Notes: generated from the letters alone by a model not told the origin. A DNA stretch of 64,000 nucleotides from an uncultured Prevotellaceae bacterium (GCA_946415645.1 CAMKTJ010000009.1:1-64000); one strand, 5' to 3'; counted from the stretch's first letter, positions 36,648 through 46,841 are shown. Numbers and translations are program-made.

Positions 36648-38849
36648 ATGAAGCGATTATTCTTTTTGATAGCTATTGTCTGCATATTTGCCAGTGTTCA
36701 TGCAGCAGGAGAAATCCAACTTACCGACCTCTGTCGCGGTGCTTATTATGCCAGGCAGATTTATGGCGTTAATCCCCTCCTTGACGGTGAGAGCTATAGT
36801 CAGATGACGGATGGTGGTAAGAAGATTGTGCGAAAGAGTTTCCGCACGGGAGAACAGACGGGCATCATCTTTGATGCGGATAATATTAAGACCCGCATAC
36901 AGCTGCCTCATATTGACGGCTATATTATGAGTCCCAACGAGCAGAATATCCTGCTGCAGACAGAGACCCAGAGTATCTACCGCCATAGTCGTACGGCCCA
37001 GTATTATATATATAATGTTAAGAACCGTACTGTTGCCCGCTTGAGTGATGGCGGTCCTCAGGAAGTCCCTCTGTGGAGTAGGGATGGTAATATGGTGGCT
37101 TTTGTCCGCGAGGGTAACCTGTTCCTGGTGAAGCTGCTTTTCAACAATAGCGAGAGCCAGATTACAAAGGATGGTAAGTTCAATGAAGTGATAAACGGAA
37201 AGCCCGACTGGGTTAACGAGGAGGAATTCTCTTTTAACCGTTCCTTCGACTTCAATGAGGACAACACCATGATAGCATGGATTCGATATGATGAGACAGA
37301 AGTCCCCATGTTTAGTTTCCCCTGGTACAAGGGTCTGAAGCCTGAACTTAAGGAATATGCACAGTACCCTGGGTCATATGATTATAAATATCCTGTGGCA
37401 GGTGCCAAGAATAGCGTGGTGAGTGTGCATAGCTTCGATATCAAGAGTCGTGTAATCCGTAAGATGCAGCTGCCCATTCCTGCTGATGGATATATACCCC
37501 GTATTTTCTTTACCAATGACCCGGAGAAGTTGCTCGTCTTGACCAACAACCGCCATCAGGACTGTTTGGATATATATTTGGCTAATCCCCGCAGTACGGA
37601 GTGCCGTGTGATTGTTCGTGAGCAGGCCGACAAGTATATTGCCGAGGATGTTTACAGGAACTTTCAGGTTCTGGACGGTGGCTTTGTCATGATGAGTGAA
37701 CGTAGCGGTTTCAATCATCTGTACCTGTATGATCTGACGGGTACTATGCGTCGTCAGCTCACAAAGGGTAACTTTGTTGTGACTGATTTCTATGGTTATG
37801 ATGCCAAATCGGGAACCACTTACTATGCCAGCACAGAGGAGAGTCCCTTATGTCGTGCGGTTTACAAATCCGATGCAAAAGGTAAGGTGGTAAAACTGAG
37901 TCAGGAACGTGGAACCAACAAGGCTGTCTTCAGTCAGGGCCTTCGTTATTACATGAATGTTTACAGCAACCTGAATACCCCTCCTGTTACCACATTGTGC
38001 GATGCCAATGGCAAGACATTGAAGACCTTGGAGGATAATGCTGAATTGAAGAATAAACTGGCAGGTCTTGGTTTGGGTGAACGCAAGTTCTTTTCTTTCA
38101 AGACACAGGACGGCGTAGAGTTGAACGGCTTTATGGTATTGCCTGCCAACTTCTCCGAATCCAAGAAATATCCTGTAGTGATGAATCAGTACAGTGGTCC
38201 TGGTAGTCAGCAGGTGTTGGACAGCTGGAATGCCGGTAATATGGGAGGCACGCTCTATGAGCAGTATCTTTGTCAGCAGGGTTTCATCTGTGTTTGTGTT
38301 GACGGAAGAGGTACTGGTGGTCGTGGACGCGACTTTGAACAATGTACCTACCTGAAGTTGGGACAGCTGGAAAGTCATGATCAGGTAGAGACTGCTATTT
38401 ATCTAGGAACCCTGCCTTATGTCGACAAGGCTCATATAGGCATCTGGGGATGGAGCTTTGGTGGTTTCAATACCTTGATGAGTATGAGTGAGGGTCGTCC
38501 TGTCTTTGCTGCAGGTGTTGCCGTTGCACCTCCTACTGATTGGCGTTACTATGATACCGTATATACAGAACGTTACATGCGTACTCCCAATGAGAATGGG
38601 GAAGGGTATGATGTAAGTCCTATTGGCAAGGCCAGTCAGTTGCATGGACACTTGTTAATCTGTCATGGTTCGGCTGATGATAATGTACACTATCGTAATG
38701 TTGCTGAATATACAGAGGCATTGGTACAGGCAGATAAGGATTTCCGTCAGTTAACCTATACCAATCGTAACCATGGTATCAGTGGCGGCAATACCCGTGT
38801 GCATCTTTTCCGTCAGATAACACAGCACTTTAAGCAGTATCTGCAGTAA
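36648..38849 (+). CDS. S9-family peptidase (dipeptidyl peptidase IV-like)
   Basis: DPP4 N-terminal propeller; IGIWGWSFGGFNTL nucleophile motif; catalytic D/H in ICHGSADDNVH and NRNHGISGGN. Confidence 0.94.
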   Translation: MKRLFFLIAIVCIFASVHAAGEIQLTDLCRGAYYARQIYGVNPLLDGESYSQMTDGGKKIVRKSFRTGEQTGIIFDADNIKTRIQLPHIDGYIMSPNEQNILLQTETQSIYRHSRTAQYYIYNVKNRTVARLSDGGPQEVPLWSRDGNMVAFVREGNLFLVKLLFNNSESQITKDGKFNEVINGKPDWVNEEEFSFNRSFDFNEDNTMIAWIRYDETEVPMFSFPWYKGLKPELKEYAQYPGSYDYKYPVAGAKNSVVSVHSFDIKSRVIRKMQLPIPADGYIPRIFFTNDPEKLLVLTNNRHQDCLDIYLANPRSTECRVIVREQADKYIAEDVYRNFQVLDGGFVMMSERSGFNHLYLYDLTGTMRRQLTKGNFVVTDFYGYDAKSGTTYYASTEESPLCRAVYKSDAKGKVVKLSQERGTNKAVFSQGLRYYMNVYSNLNTPPVTTLCDANGKTLKTLEDNAELKNKLAGLGLGERKFFSFKTQDGVELNGFMVLPANFSESKKYPVVMNQYSGPGSQQVLDSWNAGNMGGTLYEQYLCQQGFICVCVDGRGTGGRGRDFEQCTYLKLGQLESHDQVETAIYLGTLPYVDKAHIGIWGWSFGGFNTLMSMSEGRPVFAAGVAVAPPTDWRYYDTVYTERYMRTPNENGEGYDVSPIGKASQLHGHLLICHGSADDNVHYRNVAEYTEALVQADKDFRQLTYTNRNHGISGGNTRVHLFRQITQHFKQYLQ

Positions 38850-38897
38850 GAGATTGAGAAAATAGACGTAAAAGTTCTGTTTTTCTTAAATAATAAC

Positions 38898-38905
38898 TAT
38901 CTTTG
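38898..38905 (+). promoter_or_regulatory. Likely -7 element for the tRNA-Arg gene
   Basis: TATCTTTG 18 nt upstream of the tRNA 5' end. Confidence 0.55.
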
Positions 38906-38923
38906 CACTGCTTTTTAGGCAAT

Positions 38924-38997
38924 GGTCCCGTAGCTTAGCTGTATAGAGCGTCAGATTCCGGTTCTGAAGGTCGAGGGTTAGAATCCCTCCGGGATCA
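38924..38997 (+). tRNA. tRNA-Arg (anticodon CCG)
   Basis: Cloverleaf: GGTCCCG/CGGGATC acceptor, GCTT/GAGC D-stem, TCAGA-TTCCGGT-TCTGA anticodon arm, GAGGG-TTAGAAT-CCCTC T-arm, A73; CCA not encoded. Confidence 0.95.
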
Positions 38998-39008
38998 CGA
39001 AAGAAATG

Positions 39009-39060
39009 GAAGGAGAATTAAACATGAAAGTATATTTCCAAATGTTTAATTCTCCTTCCT
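39009..39060 (+). terminator. 18-bp perfect hairpin downstream of tRNA-Arg
   Basis: ggaaggagaattaaacat (39009-39026) / atgtttaattctccttcc (39043-39060), followed by ttttctt. Confidence 0.8.
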
Positions 39061-39069
39061 TTTCTTCGT

Positions 39070-39224
39070 AGGATGGCTTGCGCCAGCCTACGGGATGGAC
39101 GAAGTCAATCCTCCGGGATCAGGATGGCTTGCGCCAGCCTACGGGATGGACGAAGTCAATCCTCCGGGATCAGGATGGCTTGCGCCAGCCTACGGGATGG
39201 ACGAAGTCAATCCCTCCGGAATCA
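39070..39224. repeat. Three tandem copies of a 51-bp unit whose end resembles the tRNA-Arg 3' end
   Basis: aggatggcttgcgccagcctacgggatggacgaagtcaatcctccgggatc at 39070, 39121, 39172. Confidence 0.95.
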
Positions 39225-39225
39225 C

Positions 39226-39260
39226 AAAAGGGCTGATTCTCTTCGAGAGTCAGCCCTTTT
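39226..39260 (-). terminator. Rho-independent terminator for the GH89 gene
   Basis: aaaagggctgattctc-ttc-gagagtcagccctttt. Confidence 0.85.
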
Positions 39261-39279
39261 GAATGTTTCTTATATTCTC

Positions 39280-41439
39280 TTATTTCCAACGTGCCCATTT
39301 TGTTTCGAAATCCCAGATTTGGGCATCCAGGTCTAGGGCTCGCTTACTTTCTTCCTTAGTTTTTCCGTTGGGTACACGGGGACCTCTGAGGTTTACGAAA
39401 GGCTCGCCTGCATCATAGGCTGCTAAAACTGCATCAAAGAACATCTTCCAGCGGACCTTATAGAAAGTCTCTACCAGTCCGTCCCAGTCGCGGTTGGCAT
39501 AGTCTGACAGATGATAAGTGTCGCCCCATACAGTGATGATGGTGCGAGCATTCATCTCATAGTAGTCTTTTTCGGCTTTATTCTTGCCCCATGCGCGGGC
39601 ATCGCGAATCCAGTCGTTGAGTGAGAACTCGGGGCATGTCTTCAGAACCTCTACAAGTTGGTCGCACATGCCCAGGAACTTCTCAGAAGCTGCTACCATT
39701 CCTGCTCTGTCACCAGCCTTATAGGCATCTGTGAATTGTTTTCTGACAGCTAAAGCTCTATTGCAGATGGATTGACGTCGTGTATTGGCCAGATCGAACT
39801 TGAGATAGGTAGATGTACCCTTTACCTGCTCTAGCAGATCCAGTGCCTCGTCCAGATTATTGATGTCATAGCCCTTGCGGAGCTCTGTTGTCCAGTTCCA
39901 TTCGCCCTCCAGGTTGGGGTGGGCATTGATGATGCCGGATGCACCTGTGCTGGTATGGGTGGTGCAAACTTTATCTACCATCTTATGCCAGTATGCCCTG
40001 TAGGTAGGATCTACGTGTCCCAAATGGCGATCGGCAATGTTATCAATGTATTCATCGAATCCTACGCCTGTGTTCCAAGCCTGAGCCAACATGTGTTCAT
40101 AGACAGGTTCGTTGACACCAAAGCCTTCCAGCGTAGAGCCGATACCTACAAACTCCTTGCCGCCCTCTGCCTTTGTTCCGGCAATCAGTTTGGCGTTATG
40201 CTTGTAGTCGCCTTCAATCTCTGTCATGCCACCGAAGTTGCCCAAATAGCACCAGATGAATTTATGACCATAGAAATGTTCTGTCATTCTCCATATCTCG
40301 GTGTAGTCACACTCGTAGTCAAGCATAATCATTTTGCCCTGAGGAACAGCGGTCAGATAGGCCTTGATGCGCTCGGGAGTCCAGGCTTTCTTGTTGCTGA
40401 TGAAGAGCCATGCCATCTGAAGCCAGATTGCCTCGGGGTCAACATTTGACAGGGATTTATATACGCCGGCAGATATCTTAGCCAGTGAATCGGGTTCCCA
40501 AGATGGGGGAGAGACCTCATTGAACAGGTCAACGCCATAGATGTGGTTGGTACCGTACATCTTTGTCTGCTCCTCAAGGAAATCCTTCTGGATGCTGGCA
40601 AAGATAGGATCAGAGGGATTCAGGTAGGTACAGCGGTACTTCTCGTCGAAGTTGCACCAACGGTTCACTTTAGAGGTTCTGATTCCGGGAACTGTCTTCT
40701 CCAAATCAGCAGGGATGTGACCTGCAAATGCAGGGAGAACAGGTGTCATGTTCAGCTCACGTTCACGTTTTAGAATCTGTTTCTGCAGTTTGGCTTGTCC
40801 GTCAATCCAACTTTGGGGGAGCGGTCCTTGCCAACGGTCTATATTTATCATACGCTGCCATGGCAGATGTGCAGGGCCTGTGAAGTAGGCACGTATCTGT
40901 TCGTCGGTCATACCGTATTTGCGCCATACCTTCTGCCATACAGCCTCCTGTCCGGTAATTGCCAGTGGCATATTCACACCATTCAGTGCCATCCAGTCTA
41001 TGAAACGCTCCCACTGCTGCCATCTCCACCAAGGCATTGTGTAGCCGAAGGTACAGTAGTTAAGGAAGAAACGGATAGGAACCTCTACCTTTCCGGTTAC
41101 CTTTTCGGGTACTTGTGGCATGGTTTTGGGCAACTCAACGGGGTTGTAGTCATACCAACTCACATTGGCAAGGCAGTACTGCTGGATGTAACGGTTCAAA
41201 CCGACTGCCATAGAGTTGGCATTGTTTCCACGGATAAGAACTTTCTTGCCCTTTTGGAGCAATTCGTAGGAATCCGTCGGTGATTCGTACTGTTCAAAAA
41301 CTACGGCTTTGGCTTTGCCGCCCATCACTCTTCGTGCCAATGCTTCGGCAGCGGACTCATCTGCTGTCTTGAAAGACATCATGACCAGCGAGACTACCAT
41401 AAGCAGGGCTGTTTTAAAAAACTGTTTGTGTATTTTCAT
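39280..41439 (-). CDS. GH89 alpha-N-acetylglucosaminidase (NAGLU-like)
   Basis: 719 aa; NYCTFGYTMPWWRWQQWERFIDWMALNGVNMPLAITGQEAVWQKVW; CYLGNFGGMTEIEGD; GSTLEGFGVNEPVYEHM. Confidence 0.95.
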   Translation of the reverse strand: MKIHKQFFKTALLMVVSLVMMSFKTADESAAEALARRVMGGKAKAVVFEQYESPTDSYELLQKGKKVLIRGNNANSMAVGLNRYIQQYCLANVSWYDYNPVELPKTMPQVPEKVTGKVEVPIRFFLNYCTFGYTMPWWRWQQWERFIDWMALNGVNMPLAITGQEAVWQKVWRKYGMTDEQIRAYFTGPAHLPWQRMINIDRWQGPLPQSWIDGQAKLQKQILKRERELNMTPVLPAFAGHIPADLEKTVPGIRTSKVNRWCNFDEKYRCTYLNPSDPIFASIQKDFLEEQTKMYGTNHIYGVDLFNEVSPPSWEPDSLAKISAGVYKSLSNVDPEAIWLQMAWLFISNKKAWTPERIKAYLTAVPQGKMIMLDYECDYTEIWRMTEHFYGHKFIWCYLGNFGGMTEIEGDYKHNAKLIAGTKAEGGKEFVGIGSTLEGFGVNEPVYEHMLAQAWNTGVGFDEYIDNIADRHLGHVDPTYRAYWHKMVDKVCTTHTSTGASGIINAHPNLEGEWNWTTELRKGYDINNLDEALDLLEQVKGTSTYLKFDLANTRRQSICNRALAVRKQFTDAYKAGDRAGMVAASEKFLGMCDQLVEVLKTCPEFSLNDWIRDARAWGKNKAEKDYYEMNARTIITVWGDTYHLSDYANRDWDGLVETFYKVRWKMFFDAVLAAYDAGEPFVNLRGPRVPNGKTKEESKRALDLDAQIWDFETKWARWK

Positions 41440-41518
41440 AATGATAAATATGTGGTTTCAAAAAATATGTTTTTCTTATTTGTGTTCTAATATTCAATGT
41501 TAACATGGCAGAACTATA

Positions 41519-42301
41519 TTACTCCTTTTGGGGTAGGCCTGCACTGATGTAGTAGCGAGGTCCTGCCAGGAAGTAATTCATGTATGCCTCGGCACGTTCC
41601 ACTGCGGTCTGTAGGTCTTCGCCTTTTGCCAGGTTGGTGGCAATGGCAGAGGCTAATGTATCTCCCGTTCCGTTACGGTCTGTAAGCTCTAGCTTTTTCT
41701 TGGGGTGGGGGGTGATAGTGTCGGCAGACTTGTCGTATAGATAATCCACCAGATACTTGCCCTCATCCACACTCTTTACGATAACAGAGCATCCCCAATG
41801 GCTGAGCCAGCGAAGGTCGGTTTCTATATCCTGCATCTTATGGCCTAAAAGGAACTCAGCCTCGTGAATATTAGGCGTTATGATAGTGGCCAAAGGGAAA
41901 AGCTGATCTTTGTATGCTTGAATGGCCTCGTCGCTTACCAACTGCTCTCCGGCAAAGTTCACAATGACAGGGTCTATCAGGATGGGTTGTTGGTTGTATC
42001 TTTTAAGTACGTCAGCCACTCCGTTTATGATTTCTGCACTAGGCAGTACACCAGTCTTAATGCAGTCTGCTCCTACAGTGCTGAGGAACGACTCGGCTTG
42101 TGATACAATCAGTTCTGTTGGCAAGTGGTGAATACCTTTTATGCGGTTTACATCCTCGTCTACAATACATGTAAGCGCAGCTGCAGCCCATCCACCACAA
42201 CGTGTAATAGCCTTGATGTCGGCTTGTACACCGGCACTGCCCAAGGGCTCGCTGCCGGCAATAAGAAATACTTTTCCTGTATTATTGGGTTCTGTTATCA
42301 T
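41519..42301 (-). CDS. thiD: Hydroxymethylpyrimidine/phosphomethylpyrimidine (or pyridoxine) kinase
   Basis: FLIAGSEPLGSAGVQADIKAI; ILIDPVIVN; TPNIHEAEFLLG; DRNGTGDTLASAIATNLA. Confidence 0.8.
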   Translation of the reverse strand: MITEPNNTGKVFLIAGSEPLGSAGVQADIKAITRCGGWAAAALTCIVDEDVNRIKGIHHLPTELIVSQAESFLSTVGADCIKTGVLPSAEIINGVADVLKRYNQQPILIDPVIVNFAGEQLVSDEAIQAYKDQLFPLATIITPNIHEAEFLLGHKMQDIETDLRWLSHWGCSVIVKSVDEGKYLVDYLYDKSADTITPHPKKKLELTDRNGTGDTLASAIATNLAKGEDLQTAVERAEAYMNYFLAGPRYYISAGLPQKE

Positions 42302-42356
42302 TCTTTCTATATCTGATTATTCTGACTATTTTGGTTATTCTAATCTCTAATCCCAC

Positions 42357-43748
42357 TTACTCCCACGCTTCTATGTCAGCTTCTGGGAACAATTCTTTAT
42401 GGAATGCAGGGTCTTTTCCCTCCTTGCGTTGTTGTAGGTAGTCGCACAAAAGACGGAATGCATATTTGCTGAGCCATACAACGGCTATCAGGTTCAGTAT
42501 TGTCATCAGTGCCATGGCAATATCCACAAAGCACCATGCTTGCTGAAGTGTCATATAACCGCCCAGCAATACAACTACCCCACTAAAGATACGGAATATA
42601 AAGATAGTCCAGGGCTTGTCACAGATAAAGCGGATATTGGTCTCACCGTAAAAGTAGTTGGCAATGATTGTGCTGTAGGCAAACAGGAAAATAGCGGCTG
42701 TCAGGTACCATGCTCCCATAGAGCCCAGATGGTGCTCCATAGCACGTGAGGTCAGAATGATGCCGTCAGCCTGCGTATAGATTCCACTTAGGATAATAAT
42801 GAAGGCTGTACAGGTACAGATTACCAGTGTGTCGGTAAAAACACCCAGGCTCTGCAACAATCCTTGCTTGACAGGATGGCTGATAGTAGCCGTGGCTGCA
42901 GCATTAGGAGCACTTCCTTCGCCAGCTTCGTTGCTGAAAAGACCTCGTTTCACACCCTGCATTACAGCCATGCCTAAGGTGCCACCTGCCACTTGATGCC
43001 AACCGAAAGCACTCTTAATGATAAGTGCAATCATGGATGGTACCTGCTGGATATTCATAGCCAGGATAACAATGGCTAGTATCAGGTAACCTACTGCCAT
43101 AAAGGGAACCACCATGGCAGAGAAGTGTGCTATGCGCTGAATACCGCCAAAGATGATAACCAGTGTTAGCAGGGTAAGTGCCCATGCTGCTGTGTCTGTA
43201 CCGATGCCAAAGGCTTCGTTCATGGCATCACAAAGTGTATTGCTTTGCACAATCTGGTTGGCAAGTCCGAATCCGTATATGATAAAGCATGCAAAGATAA
43301 TGCCCATCCATCGTTTGCCTAATCCATGCTGCATGTAATAGGCGGGACCTCCGTAGAAACTGTCCTCGCCTTTGCGTTTGAAGAGTTGTGCCAAGGTCGC
43401 CTCCATGAAGGCTGTACTGGCACCCAGGAGCGCCATTACCCACATCCAGAAGACAGCACCTGGACCGCCTACAAAGATGGCACTGGCTACTCCGGCAAGA
43501 TTTCCTGTTCCTACACGACTGGATAAACTCACCGCAAAAGCTTGGAATGAGGATATCTTCTTCTGTTTTTTCTCATTATTCTGCTCAGATGGTGTTGAAG
43601 GGGTGACAAGGCTACGGAACATTTCACCAATGTGAGTAAATTGAACGGCTCTGAGGTTCCATGTAAAATACAATGCACAGCCTACCAGCATAGTTATAAC
43701 TACGTAGGTCCAGAGAAAATCGCTTATGGATGAAATTATTTCTATCAT
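42357..43748 (-). CDS. Alanine/glycine:cation symporter (AGCS family)
   Basis: VGTGNLAGVASAIFVGGPGAVFWMW; GLFSNEAGEGSAPNAAA. Confidence 0.95.
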   Translation of the reverse strand: MIEIISSISDFLWTYVVITMLVGCALYFTWNLRAVQFTHIGEMFRSLVTPSTPSEQNNEKKQKKISSFQAFAVSLSSRVGTGNLAGVASAIFVGGPGAVFWMWVMALLGASTAFMEATLAQLFKRKGEDSFYGGPAYYMQHGLGKRWMGIIFACFIIYGFGLANQIVQSNTLCDAMNEAFGIGTDTAAWALTLLTLVIIFGGIQRIAHFSAMVVPFMAVGYLILAIVILAMNIQQVPSMIALIIKSAFGWHQVAGGTLGMAVMQGVKRGLFSNEAGEGSAPNAAATATISHPVKQGLLQSLGVFTDTLVICTCTAFIIILSGIYTQADGIILTSRAMEHHLGSMGAWYLTAAIFLFAYSTIIANYFYGETNIRFICDKPWTIFIFRIFSGVVVLLGGYMTLQQAWCFVDIAMALMTILNLIAVVWLSKYAFRLLCDYLQQRKEGKDPAFHKELFPEADIEAWE

Positions 43749-46700
43749 TAGTCTGTAGATGTATTTTGCTCCTTGATTCTTACTTCTTGCTCATCACTTG
43801 TCATGATAACAGCCTCTTTCTTCTGGCCGTCAACCTTTATGGTCAGCGGTTCAGAGAATCGTACGTGGCGTACATGCTTTGTTTCCTGAACTGCGGGCAT
43901 TTTGTTGAGCATGTCCTGGCGGTATACGCCATCACCGCGGAAGGCGTCTATGGTCAGATAGCACACGCCTAAGGAGGTAAGGTTCTGGAAGAAGTGGGTG
44001 CCTTGGCTGGGATCAACTTGGTAATTGTCCAGCCCGGCCTCTACTATTATCTGTGAGGCACTGATATGCGGCCATTTTACTGGAATGCCCAGCCAAGGGT
44101 CGCTACTTCCCCAACGTCCGGGGCCAACCAATAAATAGTTCTGTCCCTGCAGACCGTTCTCTCCGTTTATATCGGGTTGTTTGTTAGTGCTTAGGAAGGA
44201 TCGGTTGATACGTTCTATCTCATCAGCAATCTCATAATTCATGCTGGGTGTGTAGCCTTCCGTCTTGACGTAAACGATATCTCTTATCTCGGTGAATATG
44301 CCATGCCCGATAGCATTGTGCGAGCGTAAGAGGCACTTTTCGTCGGGTATTTCTTTCAAGTCCTCGTTCAGTTCCATACGGTTGTCTACCATGGGGCGGA
44401 TTTGCAACATGTAGAACTCTCCCGTCTTGTCGGCATGCAGGTTCACGGCAAACTCTATCTCAACGGGGCGCTTCATCTCATCTTGTCCGTATTTGAGCAC
44501 TTTCTGCATCAGTTCCGGTAAAGGGAAGACTTCGTGCTTCAATACACCGGCAAAGGAAACAATCTTGCGATTCTTGCCTTCGTAATATCCATCGTAGATA
44601 CATTGGTCATAGGGGTCAAAGGTAGAGGATATCCACTGCAATGTTCCGTCCTGCTCGGCATCCCGGACGGGAACCTTGACCAGGTTGAATCCGTCATCTA
44701 CCTTGAATTCCTTGTCGCCTTCCTCCTCTTTGGTTCTAAGGGCCAGAAAGTGTGTCTGCGTATCACGCAGTGCCAGTTCCATCTCACTCATCTGCAGTAC
44801 CTGGTGGGGATGATAGGGGCAAACGCGTAGGCTTACGCCGCCATCTACAATGTACTTGCCTAATCCCATAGCAAGTGAAACGGTTCCTTCCTCGGCATTC
44901 TCGTCTCCGATAGGGTAGTAGTTGATGCTACGTGCTACACCGCTTATCACGGGGTAGAAACGGTCGCCATGCTGTTCGCCTACTACTTCCTGAAGGATTA
45001 CAGCCATCTTCTCCTGGTCTATCACATTGCTGGTAGCTGTCATGTAGTCCTTGCTTCCCTGATAGAATACGCTGGCATATACGGCTTTGATAGCTCCTGC
45101 TAACATAGAGAGACGTTCGTATTTGTCTATGCTATAGGGAATCATGTATGTGGAATAGACGCCCGCAAATGGTTGGTAATGCGAATCCTCCAACAAACTG
45201 CTGCTTCGTATGGCAATGGGGGTGCTGACTACAGAGAGGAAAGCTTCCAGGTCGCCCAACAGTCGCATTGGCAGACGTGCACGGAGGAAGTGCTGCAGGA
45301 TTGTTTCGTCAGGCAGGTCGCTCAGTGCTATCTGGTAAAGCTCGTTTGTGTCCATGAACTCGTCAAAGATATCCGTACACAGCACAACGGTCTTGGGGAT
45401 ACGTACCTGAGCGCCAGGGTATTCGTTCAGGTCGGTGTGGCGCATCAGAATGTGGTCTATGAAAGCCAGACCACGTCCTTTTCCGCCTAAGCTGCCATCG
45501 CCAATCCGGGCAAAGTTAGAATATTGGTCGAAACGTTCGCGCTGGAATACAGCCACAACGCCTTGGTTCTTCATCCTACGGTAGGCTACAATGGCGTCTA
45601 GAATAATCTGTCGATGCGCATCTACATCCTGCAGGTTCTCCCATGTAATATTTTTCAGGAATTCCGAGATGGGGAAGAGGGCACGACTGGCAAGCCATCT
45701 GCTGACGTTGTTGTGGCTGATATGGTAGAGCAGGCTTCGGGCCGGCACTGTCATGATGTTGTTTTGCAGGTCCTTCAGGTTGTGAATTCTTACAACCTCC
45801 TCCATGGTATCGGGGTTACGGAATATGAAATCTCCGAAACCGAAGAATCGCTGCACAAGGCTTCTCAGATCTACGGCCATCTTCTTTGAGTTCTTGTCAA
45901 TGAAGAGTGCCTTGCACCTGTCCGCCAACTTGGCCTTCTCTGATTCAGAGGAATTCAGAATAAGGGGTATGTAGGGGTCGTTGGCACGGATGGCGCTTAA
46001 AAGCTTAAAGCCTGCATCCTCGTCTTTCTCTGCATCTGGCGTCATGGGGAAACGGCAGTCGCTGATTACTCCCAAGGTGTTGTTGGCAAACCTGCTGTAC
46101 AGGCTCCATGCCTCTTCGTAGTTGCGGGCCAGTACAATCTTTGGTCTACCACGCATTCGCAATGTTTCCAAACTGGTGTTCAGGGCCTCGGTGGCAAACT
46201 CAAGGCTTTGCTGCAACACAAAGTTGTACAGGCTGGGCAGAATGCTGCTGTAAAAGCGGATGCTATCCTCTACCACCAGAATCATCTGTACACCGGCACT
46301 GCGTATGTCATGCTCCAGATTCATTCTGTCCTCCATCAGTTTGATGATGGAAAGCAATAGCTCTGTGTTACCTAACCAGCAGAAGACGTATTCAAAGACG
46401 GAAAGGTCCTCGTTCTCCATGCGCTTGGTAATACCGTGACTGAATGGGGTAAGTACCACAATGGGTATTGTGGTGTATATTTGCTTGATAGAGCGGGCAA
46501 TATCAAAGACACTGTTGTCTTCGGCTGCAGGCATACAGATTACAAGGTCTATATTACCACCGGCCATCTGCCTTTCTGCCTCTTCTTTACTGGCTACCTG
46601 AATGAATCGGGGAGGGAAGCGGAGGCCCAAGCGTGCATATTCCGAAAAGATCTTTTCGTCAACGCGTCCGTCATCCTCCAGCATAAAGGCATCATACGGA

Positions 46701-46771
46701 TTGGCTATCAACAGCACGTTGCAGATGCGGTTCAGCATCAAGTCAACAAACGAGGTATCTTTCAGTTGCAT
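43748..46771 (-). CDS. PEP/pyruvate-binding domain protein with N-terminal receiver-like domains
   Basis: 1007 aa; GDGSLGGKGRGLAFID, IAIRSSSLLEDS, YMLQIRPMVD (PPDK N-terminal-like); two N-terminal segments resembling response-regulator receivers; TAATG overlap with the AGCS gene. Confidence 0.82.
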   Translation of the reverse strand: MQLKDTSFVDLMLNRICNVLLIANPYDAFMLEDDGRVDEKIFSEYARLGLRFPPRFIQVASKEEAERQMAGGNIDLVICMPAAEDNSVFDIARSIKQIYTTIPIVVLTPFSHGITKRMENEDLSVFEYVFCWLGNTELLLSIIKLMEDRMNLEHDIRSAGVQMILVVEDSIRFYSSILPSLYNFVLQQSLEFATEALNTSLETLRMRGRPKIVLARNYEEAWSLYSRFANNTLGVISDCRFPMTPDAEKDEDAGFKLLSAIRANDPYIPLILNSSESEKAKLADRCKALFIDKNSKKMAVDLRSLVQRFFGFGDFIFRNPDTMEEVVRIHNLKDLQNNIMTVPARSLLYHISHNNVSRWLASRALFPISEFLKNITWENLQDVDAHRQIILDAIVAYRRMKNQGVVAVFQRERFDQYSNFARIGDGSLGGKGRGLAFIDHILMRHTDLNEYPGAQVRIPKTVVLCTDIFDEFMDTNELYQIALSDLPDETILQHFLRARLPMRLLGDLEAFLSVVSTPIAIRSSSLLEDSHYQPFAGVYSTYMIPYSIDKYERLSMLAGAIKAVYASVFYQGSKDYMTATSNVIDQEKMAVILQEVVGEQHGDRFYPVISGVARSINYYPIGDENAEEGTVSLAMGLGKYIVDGGVSLRVCPYHPHQVLQMSEMELALRDTQTHFLALRTKEEEGDKEFKVDDGFNLVKVPVRDAEQDGTLQWISSTFDPYDQCIYDGYYEGKNRKIVSFAGVLKHEVFPLPELMQKVLKYGQDEMKRPVEIEFAVNLHADKTGEFYMLQIRPMVDNRMELNEDLKEIPDEKCLLRSHNAIGHGIFTEIRDIVYVKTEGYTPSMNYEIADEIERINRSFLSTNKQPDINGENGLQGQNYLLVGPGRWGSSDPWLGIPVKWPHISASQIIVEAGLDNYQVDPSQGTHFFQNLTSLGVCYLTIDAFRGDGVYRQDMLNKMPAVQETKHVRHVRFSEPLTIKVDGQKKEAVIMTSDEQEVRIKEQNTSTD

Positions 46772-46841
46772 GGTTTCTTTTGCGTAATTATTTGCAAAAG
46801 TACGAAAAATAATTGAGAATCACGGGCTTGAGTTTAAAAAA

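Noticed and set aside
39070-39224. Possible CRISPR array
   Set aside because: Units are contiguous 51-bp tandem copies with no variable spacers and no cas genes nearby.
39073-39336. 87-aa ORF with repeated MACASLRDGRSQSSGIR peptide
   Set aside because: It is simply the translation of the 51-bp tandem repeat (51 is divisible by 3) and runs into the terminator and the antisense GH89 3' end; no independent coding evidence.
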